From Hyphomicrobiales bacterium (lineage in GTDB: Bacteria; Pseudomonadota; Alphaproteobacteria; Rhizobiales; Xanthobacteraceae): a stretch of DNA of 13,331 bases. A model generated the notes under the pieces. The model ran no database searches and was not told where the DNA came from. It was given only the letters and a program-made list of their open reading frames with translations. Position numbers and translations under genes: made by a program. The DNA is taken from positions 1-13,331 of the forward strand of contig JACQDO010000153.1 of NCBI GenBank assembly GCA_016201085.1, read 5' to 3'. Each line of letters begins with the position of its first letter. Position 1 is the stretch's first letter. Below are positions 7,281-13,213 of the stretch, piece after piece.

Positions 7281-7368
7281 GCGCATGATCTTTTCCGACC
7301 TTGCTTCGCCCGCCGAAGCGGGCTTCGCGAAGGCGGGAAACCGGTTCCCACTTTTCGGGATCATGCGC
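7281..7368. repeat. palindromic intergenic element with a nested palindrome
   Basis: The outer arms GCGCATGATC (7281-7290) and GATCATGCGC (7359-7368) are perfect inverted repeats. The inner blocks TTTTCCGA and AAACCGGTTCCCACTTTTCG are familiar parts of a palindromic repeat frequent in Hyphomicrobiales genomes (RIME-like). Between them sits an extra, separately palindromic block at about 7299-7337, including CCCGCC...GGCGGG and GAAGC/GCTTC. The element starts 4 nt after the alaX stop, and its last base is the first of the three bases of the stop codon of the leftward gene, so it may also act as a bidirectional terminator. Family name is from memory, not a search. Confidence 0.7.
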
Positions 7369-7688
7369 TAGCCCACCTCGCGCGTGTCCCTCACCTCGTA
7401 ATGCTGCGTGCGCTCGTCGAATCCCCCGAGCAGCGCGCGCGCCTTCGGCGGCACCACCGCGGCTTCGTAGTCGGCGCCGGCAAAGACCTTGACCGCGCCC
7501 AGCGAGGCAAACCGCATGATGGTGACGAACTCCACCTCGTCGCCGACGTCCGCGCGCAACAGCTCGATGCGCTCAAACCCGGCAATGTTGCGGGCGAGGA
7601 TGCCGGGAAATATCTCATCCTTGAGCAGCGCCTCGTAGGCATCGGCGTTTTGCGGGGTCGTCCACCCAGTCCAAATTCGTGCAATCAT
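7368..7688 (-). CDS. ABM-like small protein (antibiotic biosynthesis monooxygenase fold), function unknown
   Basis: A 106-aa protein starting at ATG 7688, chosen because AGGAG lies 5 nt upstream. The frame stays open further, to 7862, but that would overlap the divergent sseA start. The sequence opens with [10 protein letters not shown], and contains an [14 protein letters not shown] helix and [18 protein letters not shown]. These are features of the dimeric alpha-beta barrel ABM family, in which a start of the type I-x-R-x-W plus a 'GF..IELLR' strand is common. Members include oxygenases, haem degraders and many proteins without a known reaction, so no substrate is assigned. It is divergent from sseA with a 103-bp shared promoter region. 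Confidence 0.7.
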   Translation of the reverse strand: MIARIWTGWTTPQNADAYEALLKDEIFPGILARNIAGFERIELLRADVGDEVEFVTIMRFASLGAVKVFAGADYEAAVVPPKARALLGGFDERTQHYEVRDTREVG

Positions 7689-7791
7689 CGTTTCTCCTCG
7701 CTGCGTATCTATGCAACCCAAGCGCCACCTCGGCCGTTGCACTATGGCGGTAGATCGACCAAGCTTGTCGCCCGCTATAGTGGAGCCTGGC

Positions 7792-8652
7792 ATGGCAAAT
7801 TCAACGTCGAGCGCCGACTTGTCCAGCCCCTGGCTGAAATCGACCCAATGGCTCGCCGACAATCTTAAAAACGTTGTCGTGGTCGACGGCTCGTTCTATC
7901 TCGCCATCCAGAAGCGCGACGCCCGCGCCGAATATCTCGCCGGCCACATTCCCGGCGCGCTGTTCTTCGACATCGACGCCATCGCCGATCGCTCCATCGA
8001 CCTGCCGCACATGCTGCCGGGGCCGAAGCAATTCGGGGAAATGGTCGGCGCGCTCGGGCTCGCCGAGACCGACAGCATCGTGGTCTATGACGGCAGCGGG
8101 CTTTATTCGGCGCCGCGCGTGTGGTGGACGCTGCGCATTTTCGGCGCCAGACAAGTTTTCATCCTCGATGGCGGCCTGCCGGCCTGGAAGGCGGAAGGCC
8201 GCCCGCTCGAGTCAGGCGAGGTCAAGCGCCCGCCGCGCGCCTTCAACGCCAAAATGGACACCGGCGCGGTCGCCATGGTCTCCGATGTGCAGATGGCGCT
8301 CGGCGACGGCAGCGCGCAGGTGCTGGATGCGCGCTCGGCCGGCCGCTTCGCCGGGCGCGAACCGGAGCCGCGCGCCGGCCTGCGCTCCGGCCACATGCCG
8401 GGCGCCTTCAACCTGCCCTTCGCCGAGCTGATCGACAACGGCCGCCTCGCTGCGCGCGACACCATCGCCGCCGCCTTCAAGAAAGCCGGCGTCGACACCG
8501 ACAAGCCGGTGATCACCAGTTGCGGCTCCGGCGTCACCGCCGCCATCCTCACCTTCGCGCTCGACGCGCTCGGCAAGAAGGCCGGGCGCATTTATGACGG
8601 CTCCTGGGCGGAATGGGGCTCGCGGCCCGATCTGCCGGTGGTGAAGGATTAG
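7792..8652 (+). CDS. sseA: 3-mercaptopyruvate sulfurtransferase (tandem rhodanese)
   Basis: Transfers sulfane sulfur from 3-mercaptopyruvate to thiol acceptors or cyanide, a step in cysteine catabolism and persulfide generation. The 286-aa protein has two rhodanese domains. The N-terminal one (about 12-140) has no catalytic cysteine, carrying VVYDGSG at that position, and ends with LDGGLPAW. The C-terminal one (about 160-283) has Cys244 in CGSGVTA, the CG[ST]GVT loop that separates mercaptopyruvate sulfurtransferases from thiosulfate rhodaneses. ATG 7792 is preferred over an in-frame ATG at 7711 because GGAG lies six bases before it and the length then fits the family. Its TAG stop overlaps the TAA stop of the convergent coiled-coil gene by 3 nt within a 4-nt gene overlap. 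Confidence 0.93.
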   Translation: MANSTSSADLSSPWLKSTQWLADNLKNVVVVDGSFYLAIQKRDARAEYLAGHIPGALFFDIDAIADRSIDLPHMLPGPKQFGEMVGALGLAETDSIVVYDGSGLYSAPRVWWTLRIFGARQVFILDGGLPAWKAEGRPLESGEVKRPPRAFNAKMDTGAVAMVSDVQMALGDGSAQVLDARSAGRFAGREPEPRAGLRSGHMPGAFNLPFAELIDNGRLAARDTIAAAFKKAGVDTDKPVITSCGSGVTAAILTFALDALGKKAGRIYDGSWAEWGSRPDLPVVKD

Positions 8653-9608
8653 CCGCCGGGCTTGAGCGGCTTGATGATGCGGTCGATCGCATCTTTCGCG
8701 TGCGCGACCTTGGGCAATTCCTTTTCAAGCAGGCTGAGGATGTCGGCTTTCATTTTTTCGGCGTCCGCGGTTTTATTGTTCAGCTCGCCCTGCAAACGAA
8801 CGGCCTCGGTGCGCTCCTTTTGCGCGGCGCGCAACTCCGCCTGCACCGCTTCTTGATCGCTCAGAGCTTTCGCCTTTTCCTTTTCGGCGATCTTTCTCTT
8901 GTGCTCGGCGGCTGCAATGCTTTCCTCGGCAACAGCCTCGGCTTTCCTGGCGTTTGTTATCGCCTCGGCGGCGATATCCTGCATCGTCTTGGCCTTGGCC
9001 ATCTCCGCATCGGCGGCCTTCTTGGCTTGCTCGGCAATTAGCTCGCGCTCGTTCGCCCTCTGCTCGGCTTCCCTCGTTTTGTCCAACTGAGCCGTCAGCT
9101 CTTTCTTGACGCGTTCCATTTCGGCTTTTGCGTCATCGGCGGCCTTCTGCTTCTTCTTGAGCTCAGCTATTTCGTCCTTTACGATGCCCTGAAGCCTTTC
9201 CAGCTCCTTCCGCTCGGCTTCCGTTTTGGCGATCGCGTCGTTCAGCGTCGCCTGACGCCTCTTGGCCTCCTCCTGCTCCTTGTTGGCATTGATGATCAGC
9301 TGTTCCGCCACCGCGCGCAGCTGCTCGGCCTGGGCGAACAGGTCTTTCGCCTCGGCCATTTTCCGTTCGGCCAATTCCCATTCCTGCTGGGCCTCGCGCT
9401 TCATCTCGTACGCCTGCTCGATCATCTTGAGCGCTTCGCGGCTGCAAGGCTTCCAATGCGGTTTGTGACGATGTTTATGGACGACCGGCGGCCGCTGGCA
9501 CGGCGCCACGGCGACTTTGTCCTCGGTCCGCTTCTGGCCGGCGTCGGCCGGTGAATTGAACAACGCAAAAACGGCGCCCAACAGCGCCACCCAAAATACG
9601 CTTCGCAC
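8649..9608 (-). CDS. exported coiled-coil protein of unknown function
   Basis: A 319-aa protein starting at GTG 9608, chosen because GGGGGGAAG lies directly upstream. A TTG at 9674 would add 22 residues and bury the signal peptide. Residues 4-17 are hydrophobic and end in SPADA (19-23), a likely signal peptidase I site, so the product is periplasmic or envelope-attached. A short basic, histidine-rich segment HKHRHKPHW (44-52) follows, flanked by Cys37 and Cys55, which could bind metal or form a disulfide. From about 60 to 305 the protein is an almost unbroken Ala/Lys/Glu-rich coiled coil. No enzymatic domain is visible. The coiled coil resembles TolA- or EnvC-like stalks in composition only. 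It is divergent from blh, and no function is assigned. Confidence 0.75.
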   Translation of the reverse strand: MRSVFWVALLGAVFALFNSPADAGQKRTEDKVAVAPCQRPPVVHKHRHKPHWKPCSREALKMIEQAYEMKREAQQEWELAERKMAEAKDLFAQAEQLRAVAEQLIINANKEQEEAKRRQATLNDAIAKTEAERKELERLQGIVKDEIAELKKKQKAADDAKAEMERVKKELTAQLDKTREAEQRANERELIAEQAKKAADAEMAKAKTMQDIAAEAITNARKAEAVAEESIAAAEHKRKIAEKEKAKALSDQEAVQAELRAAQKERTEAVRLQGELNNKTADAEKMKADILSLLEKELPKVAHAKDAIDRIIKPLKPGG

Positions 9609-9698
9609 GGCTTCCCCCCGATGGTTGCGGCGAACGGCTTTGACGTTGGCTTGCGATGCCGCGGCGTTTTCCAATAGGCACGCGCACGCGAACTGTAA

Positions 9699-9743
9699 CG
9701 CCGGTTTTAGTTTCGAAATATTTCAACCGCGTCATAACCGGCG
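9699..9743. promoter_or_regulatory. nested inverted repeat, candidate operator
   Basis: CGCCGGTT (9699-9706) and AACCGGCG (9736-9743) are perfect 8-bp arms. Almost at their centre is a perfect 10-bp AT-rich palindrome GAAATATTTC (9715-9724). It lies 91 bp upstream of the leftward coiled-coil gene and 184 bp upstream of blh. Palindromes of this kind are often bound by dimeric repressors, but no cognate regulator gene is in the window. Confidence 0.4.
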
Positions 9744-9874
9744 CTCGCCTCGGCTTGCGCAAGGTGCCCGCCGCCTTGTCCCCGCAGTTATCCCCCATTC
9801 TGCGCCGCACCCGCGCCGGAGCGGTATTTCGATGGCTTGGCCCCCGCCGCCATCCCTGCTTTTGCCGGCGCGGC

Positions 9875-9887
9875 ATAAATATATAAA
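9875..9887 (+). promoter_or_regulatory. AT-rich element, likely blh promoter or operator
   Basis: ATAAATATATAAA stands out in GC-rich surroundings about 40 nt before the blh ATG and includes -10-like hexamers (TATAAA at 9882-9887). Blh-type genes in other proteobacteria are controlled by ArsR-type persulfide sensors (BigR/SqrR) that bind AT-rich palindromes. That link is inferred here. No good -35 at 16-18 bp spacing is visible. Confidence 0.35.
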
Positions 9888-9926
9888 CTGGCGCATGTAA
9901 TCCGCCGCTTCGGCACGAGGCACACG

Positions 9927-10964
9927 ATGCTCTTCCGCCAGCTGTTCGACAGCGTCTCCGGCACCTACTCCTACCTGCTGGCCAGCCGCGCCGGAGGCGA
10001 AGCCTTGATCGTCGATCCGGTGCTGGAGAAGGTCGACCGCTATCTGCAATTGATCGGCGAACTCGACTTGAAGCTGGTGAAGGCCGTCGACACCCATCTG
10101 CACGCCGACCACATCACCGGGCTGGGCGCGCTGCGCGACCGCACGCATTGCATCACCGTGATGGGCGAGAACACCAAGGCCGACGTGGTGTCGATGCGCC
10201 TGTCCGAAGGCGACAAGCTCACCATCGAGGGCCTTTCGCTCGACGTGCTGTACACGCCAGGGCACACCGACGATTCCTATTCGTTCCTGATGCGCGACCG
10301 CGTGTTCACCGGCGATACGCTCTTGATCCGCGGCACCGGCCGCACCGATTTCCAGAACGGCGACGCCCGCGCGCAATATGACTCGCTGTTCGGCAAGCTG
10401 CTGCGCCTGCCCGACGAGACGCTGGTGTTTCCCGCGCACGACTACAAGGGCGACACCGTCTCCACCATCGGCGAGGAGAAGCGCTACAATCCGCGTTTGC
10501 AGGTGAAATCGGTCGACGACTATGTCGCGCTGATGGCCAGCCTCAATCTGCCCAATCCGAAGATGATGGACGTGGCGGTGCCGTCCAACATGCGCATCGG
10601 CCTGGCGCAAGCCGAGATCGCGCGCCGCGGCTGGGCGCTCGACGCGCGCCAAGCGATCGCGTTGGTCGGCCGGGCGGATGTTGCCTTTGTCGATCTGCGC
10701 GAAACGAGCGAGCGCCTCAAGCACGGCAGCATTCCCGGCGCGCTGCACGCGCCCTATGGCGACTTGCAGGACAATATCCGCGCCGGCGGCATGCTGCGCG
10801 AGCTCGCCCGCGTCAGCGACAAGCGCATCGTGTTCTATTGCGCCTTCGGCGAGCGCTCGGCCATGGCGGTGCAGGCGGCGCAGGATGCCGGCCTGCTGTC
10901 GGCGCTGCATGTCGAAGGCGGCCTCGATGCGTGGAAGAAGGCGCAGGGGCCGGTGGGGAGATGA
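9927..10964 (+). CDS. blh: persulfide dioxygenase–rhodanese fusion (Blh/ETHE1-like)
   Basis: A fusion protein for sulfide detoxification, 345 aa. The N-terminal metallo-beta-lactamase domain (about 1-225) is ETHE1-like, with H57-x-H59-x-D61-H62 (THLHADH), His113 (PGHTDD), Asp130 (FTGD) and His171 (PAHDY). Persulfide dioxygenases of this type use a mononuclear iron held by residues equivalent to His57, His113 and Asp130 to oxidise glutathione persulfide to sulfite. The C-terminal rhodanese domain (about 240-345) has Cys305 in CAFGERS and can exchange sulfane sulfur with thiosulfate or glutathione. GAGG six bases before the ATG supports this start. The final 58 codons, roughly, are repeated downstream at 11511-11682, and the toxin–antitoxin-like pair begins 7 nt after the stop. 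Confidence 0.92.
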   Translation: MLFRQLFDSVSGTYSYLLASRAGGEALIVDPVLEKVDRYLQLIGELDLKLVKAVDTHLHADHITGLGALRDRTHCITVMGENTKADVVSMRLSEGDKLTIEGLSLDVLYTPGHTDDSYSFLMRDRVFTGDTLLIRGTGRTDFQNGDARAQYDSLFGKLLRLPDETLVFPAHDYKGDTVSTIGEEKRYNPRLQVKSVDDYVALMASLNLPNPKMMDVAVPSNMRIGLAQAEIARRGWALDARQAIALVGRADVAFVDLRETSERLKHGSIPGALHAPYGDLQDNIRAGGMLRELARVSDKRIVFYCAFGERSAMAVQAAQDAGLLSALHVEGGLDAWKKAQGPVGR

Positions 10965-10965
10965 G
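10784..10965 (+). repeat. direct repeat copy 1 (3' end of blh)
   Basis: This is the intact blh 3' end that pairs with 11511-11683. The first 69 bases are identical between copies, then one mismatch, then 21 more identical bases. After that copy 1 has nine extra bases (10875-10883), and the last 81 bases differ at 14 positions by hand count. The two copies flank a 545-bp segment (10966-11510). Confidence 0.92.
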
Positions 10966-10971
10966 GTGGTG

Positions 10972-11292
10972 ATGAGTGAAACCTTGCGTCGCGTGCAAAC
11001 GCTCGTGGCAAGTGGCGAATATCGTGTGTCCCGACATGGCTTTCGCGAGCTTGCCGCCGATGATATTCTGCTCGACGATGTGATCGCGAGTGTCGAGGCT
11101 GCCGCGGTCGTTGAAGATTACCCAGACAGCCGCATGGAACCATCGGTATTGGTCTTGCAGTATGATCGGACCCGCCGGCCCATTCATGTGATGTGGGGCG
11201 TACCGAAAGCAACTGGCACACCGGCGGTCCTGGTGACGGCTTATCGACCGGCTCGCCAGCGATGGTCGGCAGATTTCAAGAGGCGAACATGA
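10972..11292 (+). CDS. DUF4258-like protein, putative toxin of a toxin–antitoxin pair
   Basis: A 106-aa small protein. The core RVSRHGFREL (18-27), followed by an acidic helix DDVIASVE, a YDRTRRPIHVMWG strand pair (64-76) and LVTAYRP (87-93), resembles the DUF4258 family. That family has a compact fold similar to RelE/ParE-type RNases and is often found beside small partner genes. His22 and His72 are candidate functional residues, but catalysis is not established. GAGGTGGTG just before the ATG serves as the ribosome-binding site. It starts 7 nt after the blh stop, so it is likely read from the blh transcript. Its stop overlaps the next start (ATGA), indicating translational coupling. A toxin role is inferred from the family type and layout. 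Confidence 0.72.
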   Translation: MSETLRRVQTLVASGEYRVSRHGFRELAADDILLDDVIASVEAAAVVEDYPDSRMEPSVLVLQYDRTRRPIHVMWGVPKATGTPAVLVTAYRPARQRWSADFKRRT

Positions 11293-11510
11293 CAACGACC
11301 CGCAGAGCAAAAGAGCTCATTCACGAAGGCAAGTACGCCGCGGAAGTCGATATCGATCTTCTTTATAGCGACGAGAGCTGGTCGCCGACGATGTCGCCGG
11401 ACGATGCGCAAAAGCTGGAGAAGGTTCGCATCGCCCTGCGCCGTGGCGATATCGCCGGTGCGGCGAAATACGGCCGCGTGTTTGAATTGACCCCGGTCGC
11501 GGCGAAGTGA
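11289..11510 (+). CDS. small partner of the DUF4258 protein, putative antitoxin
   Basis: A 73-aa protein beginning MTTTRRAKELIHEGKYAAEV, with a WSPTMSPDDA segment (31-40) and a helix KVRIALRRGDIAGAAKYGRV (45-64), ending in FELTPVAAK. The pattern of a short strand-forming N-terminus, then 'WSP..S..DA..L..VR.ALR.GD...A' recalls small proteins I have seen paired with DUF4258 genes. I cannot name a Pfam family with confidence. The 4-nt ATGA overlap with the upstream gene fits an antitoxin made in step with its toxin, though here in the less common toxin-first order. No DNA-binding domain is obvious. The TGA stop at 11508-11510 is followed at the very next base by copy 2 of the blh 3' end. Confidence 0.7.
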   Translation: MTTTRRAKELIHEGKYAAEVDIDLLYSDESWSPTMSPDDAQKLEKVRIALRRGDIAGAAKYGRVFELTPVAAK

Positions 11511-11682
11511 CGGCGGCATGCTGCGCGAGCTCGCCCGCGTCAGCGACAAGCGCATCGTGTTCTATTGCGCCTTCGGCGAACGCTCGGCCATGGCGGTGCA
11601 GGACGCCGGCATGCTCACGGCGCTGCATGTCGAGGGCGGGATTGATGCGTGGAAGAAGGCCAGCGGGACGGTGGGGAGGTGA
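11511..11682 (+). pseudogene. displaced 3' end of a blh rhodanese domain
   Basis: In the blh reading frame this stretch encodes residues equivalent to 287-345 of the intact protein, including CAFGERSAMAVQ with the rhodanese cysteine, ending in the same VGR followed by TGA. It lacks the first 286 residues and has no ribosome-binding site. An internal ATG (11518) would yield only 54 aa, too short for a rhodanese domain. Relative to the intact gene it carries a three-codon in-frame deletion and mostly conservative or synonymous differences in its last 81 bases. That means it diverged as part of a functional gene rather than decaying in place. It is most simply the original 3' end of blh left behind by insertion of the upstream cassette. 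Confidence 0.88.
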
Positions 11683-11697
11683 GCGGGGGCGGAATTC

Positions 11698-11731
11698 CCA
11701 GCGCTGGCGTTGAGGCGGCGCTGGCATTTTA
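11698..11731 (+). terminator. rho-independent terminator after the blh 3'-end copy
   Basis: CCAGCGC (11698-11704) pairs with GCGCTGG (11718-11724) around a 13-nt loop and is followed by CATTTTAT, a moderate T-tract. It lies 16 nt after the stop of the displaced blh end and would naturally terminate an ancestral blh transcript. The tract merges into a TATAAT that may be the -10 of the following SIR2-like gene. Confidence 0.6.
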
Positions 11732-11737
11732 TAATAT
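11710..11737 (+). promoter_or_regulatory. candidate promoter of the SIR2-like gene
   Basis: TTGAGG (11710-11715) and TAATAT (11732-11737) are spaced 16 bp. An overlapping perfect TATAAT occurs at 11730-11735, but at only 14 bp spacing. The start codon is at 11765. The -35 lies inside the terminator loop, so terminator and promoter are superimposed. Confidence 0.4.
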
Positions 11738-11764
11738 TAATCCTCGCGGACGGAAACGCGTCAG

Positions 11765-12664
11765 ATGCTGACTAAACCAACCGTATTTATTCTTGGGGCG
11801 GGGGCTAGTGCAGCCTTTGATTTTCCAACAGGTCTAGGCCTGTGCAAACGCGTTGTAGAACGCCTCACAACGAATACAACAGTACAAATCCTAGGTGACG
11901 CCGGTTTCTCATTTGATCAAATTAAAGATTTTCAAAATGCTCTTCTTTTTTCCGGAAAGAATTCAGTCGATGCATTTTTAGAGCACCGAACAGAATATCT
12001 TTCCATTGGCAAAGCAGCCATGGCCGAGGCGTTAATCGGTTTCGAACAACCGAATGGACTTTTTGGCCATTGGGAAAACAACTGGCTTCGATATCTATAT
12101 GAAAGGCTTAATTCAAGTTTCGATGATTTTAGCACCAACCGCGTCGCATTTATCACATTCAACTATGATCGCTCCTTGGAATATTTTCTTTGCACCGCAT
12201 TACAATTTACCTATGGAAAATCTGCCGAGAGTTGCGCAACTGAATTAAATAAAATTCCGATTATCCATTTGCATGGTCGGCTTGGATTCTTGCCTTGGGA
12301 TAGCGGAGGAAGCAGCCGTCATTATCGTCCCGAGATTGATCAGCGAGCTCTCGAAGTAAGTATCCAAAATATAAAGATCATCCACGAAGATATTTCGGAC
12401 GGTCGCGACAGAGATTTTGAAAATGCGAAGCGCATTATCGGAGAGGCCGAACGAATCTATTTTCTTGGATTTGGGTATAATGAAATGAATATGCAGCGAT
12501 TGGCGATTGACAGCATCCCGCCGGGGAAAGCTTGGGGAACGGCACACGGAGTTATCGGGACAGAACGAGCTCGAATCGCGCAAACTGGAGGGTCTAAAAT
12601 CTGCCTTGCGCATGCACACGAAGACTGCTTTGTGTTTTTAAGAAACTACGTGTCTTGGAACTGA
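11765..12664 (+). CDS. SIR2-like domain protein, candidate NADase of a defence or abortive-infection system
   Basis: A single-domain protein of 299 aa. It begins with FILGAGASAAFDFPTG (8-23), the Rossmann NAD-binding loop of SIR2-like proteins, and has TFNYD (131-135), HLHG (168-171) and YFLGFGYNE (232-240). Asn133 and His168/170 occupy the places of the catalytic Asn and His of sirtuins. This pattern matches SIR2-like proteins of bacterial immune systems, which typically degrade NAD+ on phage infection, rather than true protein deacetylases, because the zinc-finger cysteines are absent. No second effector or sensor domain is visible. The middle region (35-120, 175-225) must hold any sensing function. 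Its codons are far more AT-rich (about 40-45% GC by eye) than the neighbours, a sign of horizontal transfer. Role in defence is inferred from family knowledge and context. Confidence 0.78.
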   Translation: MLTKPTVFILGAGASAAFDFPTGLGLCKRVVERLTTNTTVQILGDAGFSFDQIKDFQNALLFSGKNSVDAFLEHRTEYLSIGKAAMAEALIGFEQPNGLFGHWENNWLRYLYERLNSSFDDFSTNRVAFITFNYDRSLEYFLCTALQFTYGKSAESCATELNKIPIIHLHGRLGFLPWDSGGSSRHYRPEIDQRALEVSIQNIKIIHEDISDGRDRDFENAKRIIGEAERIYFLGFGYNEMNMQRLAIDSIPPGKAWGTAHGVIGTERARIAQTGGSKICLAHAHEDCFVFLRNYVSWN

Positions 12665-12682
12665 CCGCTTACAAAAATTCTC

Positions 12683-12970
12683 TCATGCCGCGTCTGCCGG
12701 CCTCACTCGCTTCGCGATCTCCCCGCCCTTCGCGCGCTCGACCAGCGCGATGTCGTACTGGCTCTGCAAATCGAGCCAGAACTGCGCGCTGTTGCCGAAA
12801 TAACGTCCGAGCCGCACCGCGGTGTCGGCGGTGATCGAGCGCCGCGCGTTGAGAATATCGGTGATGCGGCCGGACGGCACGCCGATGTCGAGCGACAGCC
12901 GGTTGGCGGAAAGCTTGCGCGCCGTCAGTTCGCGCTTGAGCAATCGGCCGGGATGAGAGATTGCGGGCAT
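12683..12970 (-). CDS. higA: HigA-type antitoxin (XRE family HTH), apparently orphan
   Basis: A 95-aa protein from ATG 12970. It starts with HPGRLLKREL (6-15) and contains an XRE-type helix-turn-helix about residues 18-45 (LSANRLSLDIGVPSGRITDI). It continues with the family signature SITADTAVRLGRYFGNSAQFWLDLQ (46-69) and YDIALVERAK. These are standard for HigA antitoxins (VapI-like), which neutralise HigB RNases and repress their own promoter. Normally higB lies immediately upstream on the same strand. Here that place is occupied by a divergent antitoxin gene, and no HigB-like residues are found in the frames there. It may be an orphan antitoxin/regulator, or may regulate the divergent pair 45 bp away. 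The frame stays open upstream to 13066, but the family N-terminus fixes the start at 12970. The gene converges on the SIR2-like gene with an 18-nt gap. Confidence 0.85.
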   Translation of the reverse strand: MPAISHPGRLLKRELTARKLSANRLSLDIGVPSGRITDILNARRSITADTAVRLGRYFGNSAQFWLDLQSQYDIALVERAKGGEIAKRVRPADAA

Positions 12971-13015
12971 ACTCGTTCTTTCGCTGGATGGCCCGAATAT
13001 GATATACAACTTTTC
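12971..13015. promoter_or_regulatory. compact divergent promoter between higA and the antitoxin gene
   Basis: Only 45 bp separate two divergent starts. On the plus strand TATGAT (12998-13003) could be a -10, with a weak TTCTTT (12976-12981) at 16 bp spacing. The 12996-13015 part is AT-rich. Neither gene has a strong Shine-Dalgarno, so very short leaders are possible. The compact layout suggests shared control by the HTH protein. Confidence 0.4.
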
Positions 13016-13213
13016 ATGACCATCGAAGACCTCGAAAAAGCCGTGTCGAAGCTGCCGCCCGAGCAATTCGCTAAATTCCGCGAATGGTTCGAGGCGTTCG
13101 ATGCCGCGCGCTTCGATCAGAAGATCGAACGTGACGCCATGGCCGGCAAGCTTGATCCTCTCGCCGACCGGGCCGTCGCCGACTTCCGCAAAGGCCGCGC
13201 CCGCGAGCTATGA
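13016..13213 (+). CDS. RelB/ParD-like antitoxin
   Basis: A 65-aa protein, MTIEDLEKAVSKLP..., with Trp24 in FREWFEAFDA, then the D-x-KIERD (34-40) and GKLDPLADRAVADFRKGRAREL-type tail (44-65). That tail is characteristic of small proteins encoded directly upstream of RelE/ParE-family toxins in proteobacteria. The N-terminal helices probably form the dimer. The basic, aromatic C-terminal segment would wrap the toxin. No ribbon-helix-helix is evident, so DNA binding by this protein is uncertain and could be done by the divergent HigA. The ATG at 13016 is preferred over an upstream in-frame start at 12953, which would run through the promoter region and overlap higA. The stop overlaps the toxin start as ATGA. 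Confidence 0.8.
   Translation: MTIEDLEKAVSKLPPEQFAKFREWFEAFDAARFDQKIERDAMAGKLDPLADRAVADFRKGRAREL

Larger units (their letters stand above)
9609..9926. other. divergent intergenic region between the coiled-coil gene and blh
   Basis: This 318-bp gene-free region holds a nested palindrome at 9699-9743 and an AT-rich stretch at 9875-9887 about 40 nt before the blh start. No credible ORF is seen. Bidirectional regulation is likely from the layout. Confidence 0.6.

Noticed and set aside
9732..10910. Minus-strand open frame of 392 codons opposite blh
   Set aside because: It is antisense to a gene with complete catalytic motifs, and its residues are typical of a codon-shadow frame.
11518..11682. 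54-aa frame starting at an internal ATG of the blh 3'-end copy as a functional mini-rhodanese
   Set aside because: It contains the cysteine loop but only about half of a rhodanese domain and has no ribosome-binding site. A displaced gene end explains it better.
12971..13066. Upstream extension of the higA frame as a higB remnant
   Set aside because: The residues do not resemble the HigB C-terminus, and the stretch overlaps the well-supported antitoxin gene on the other strand.
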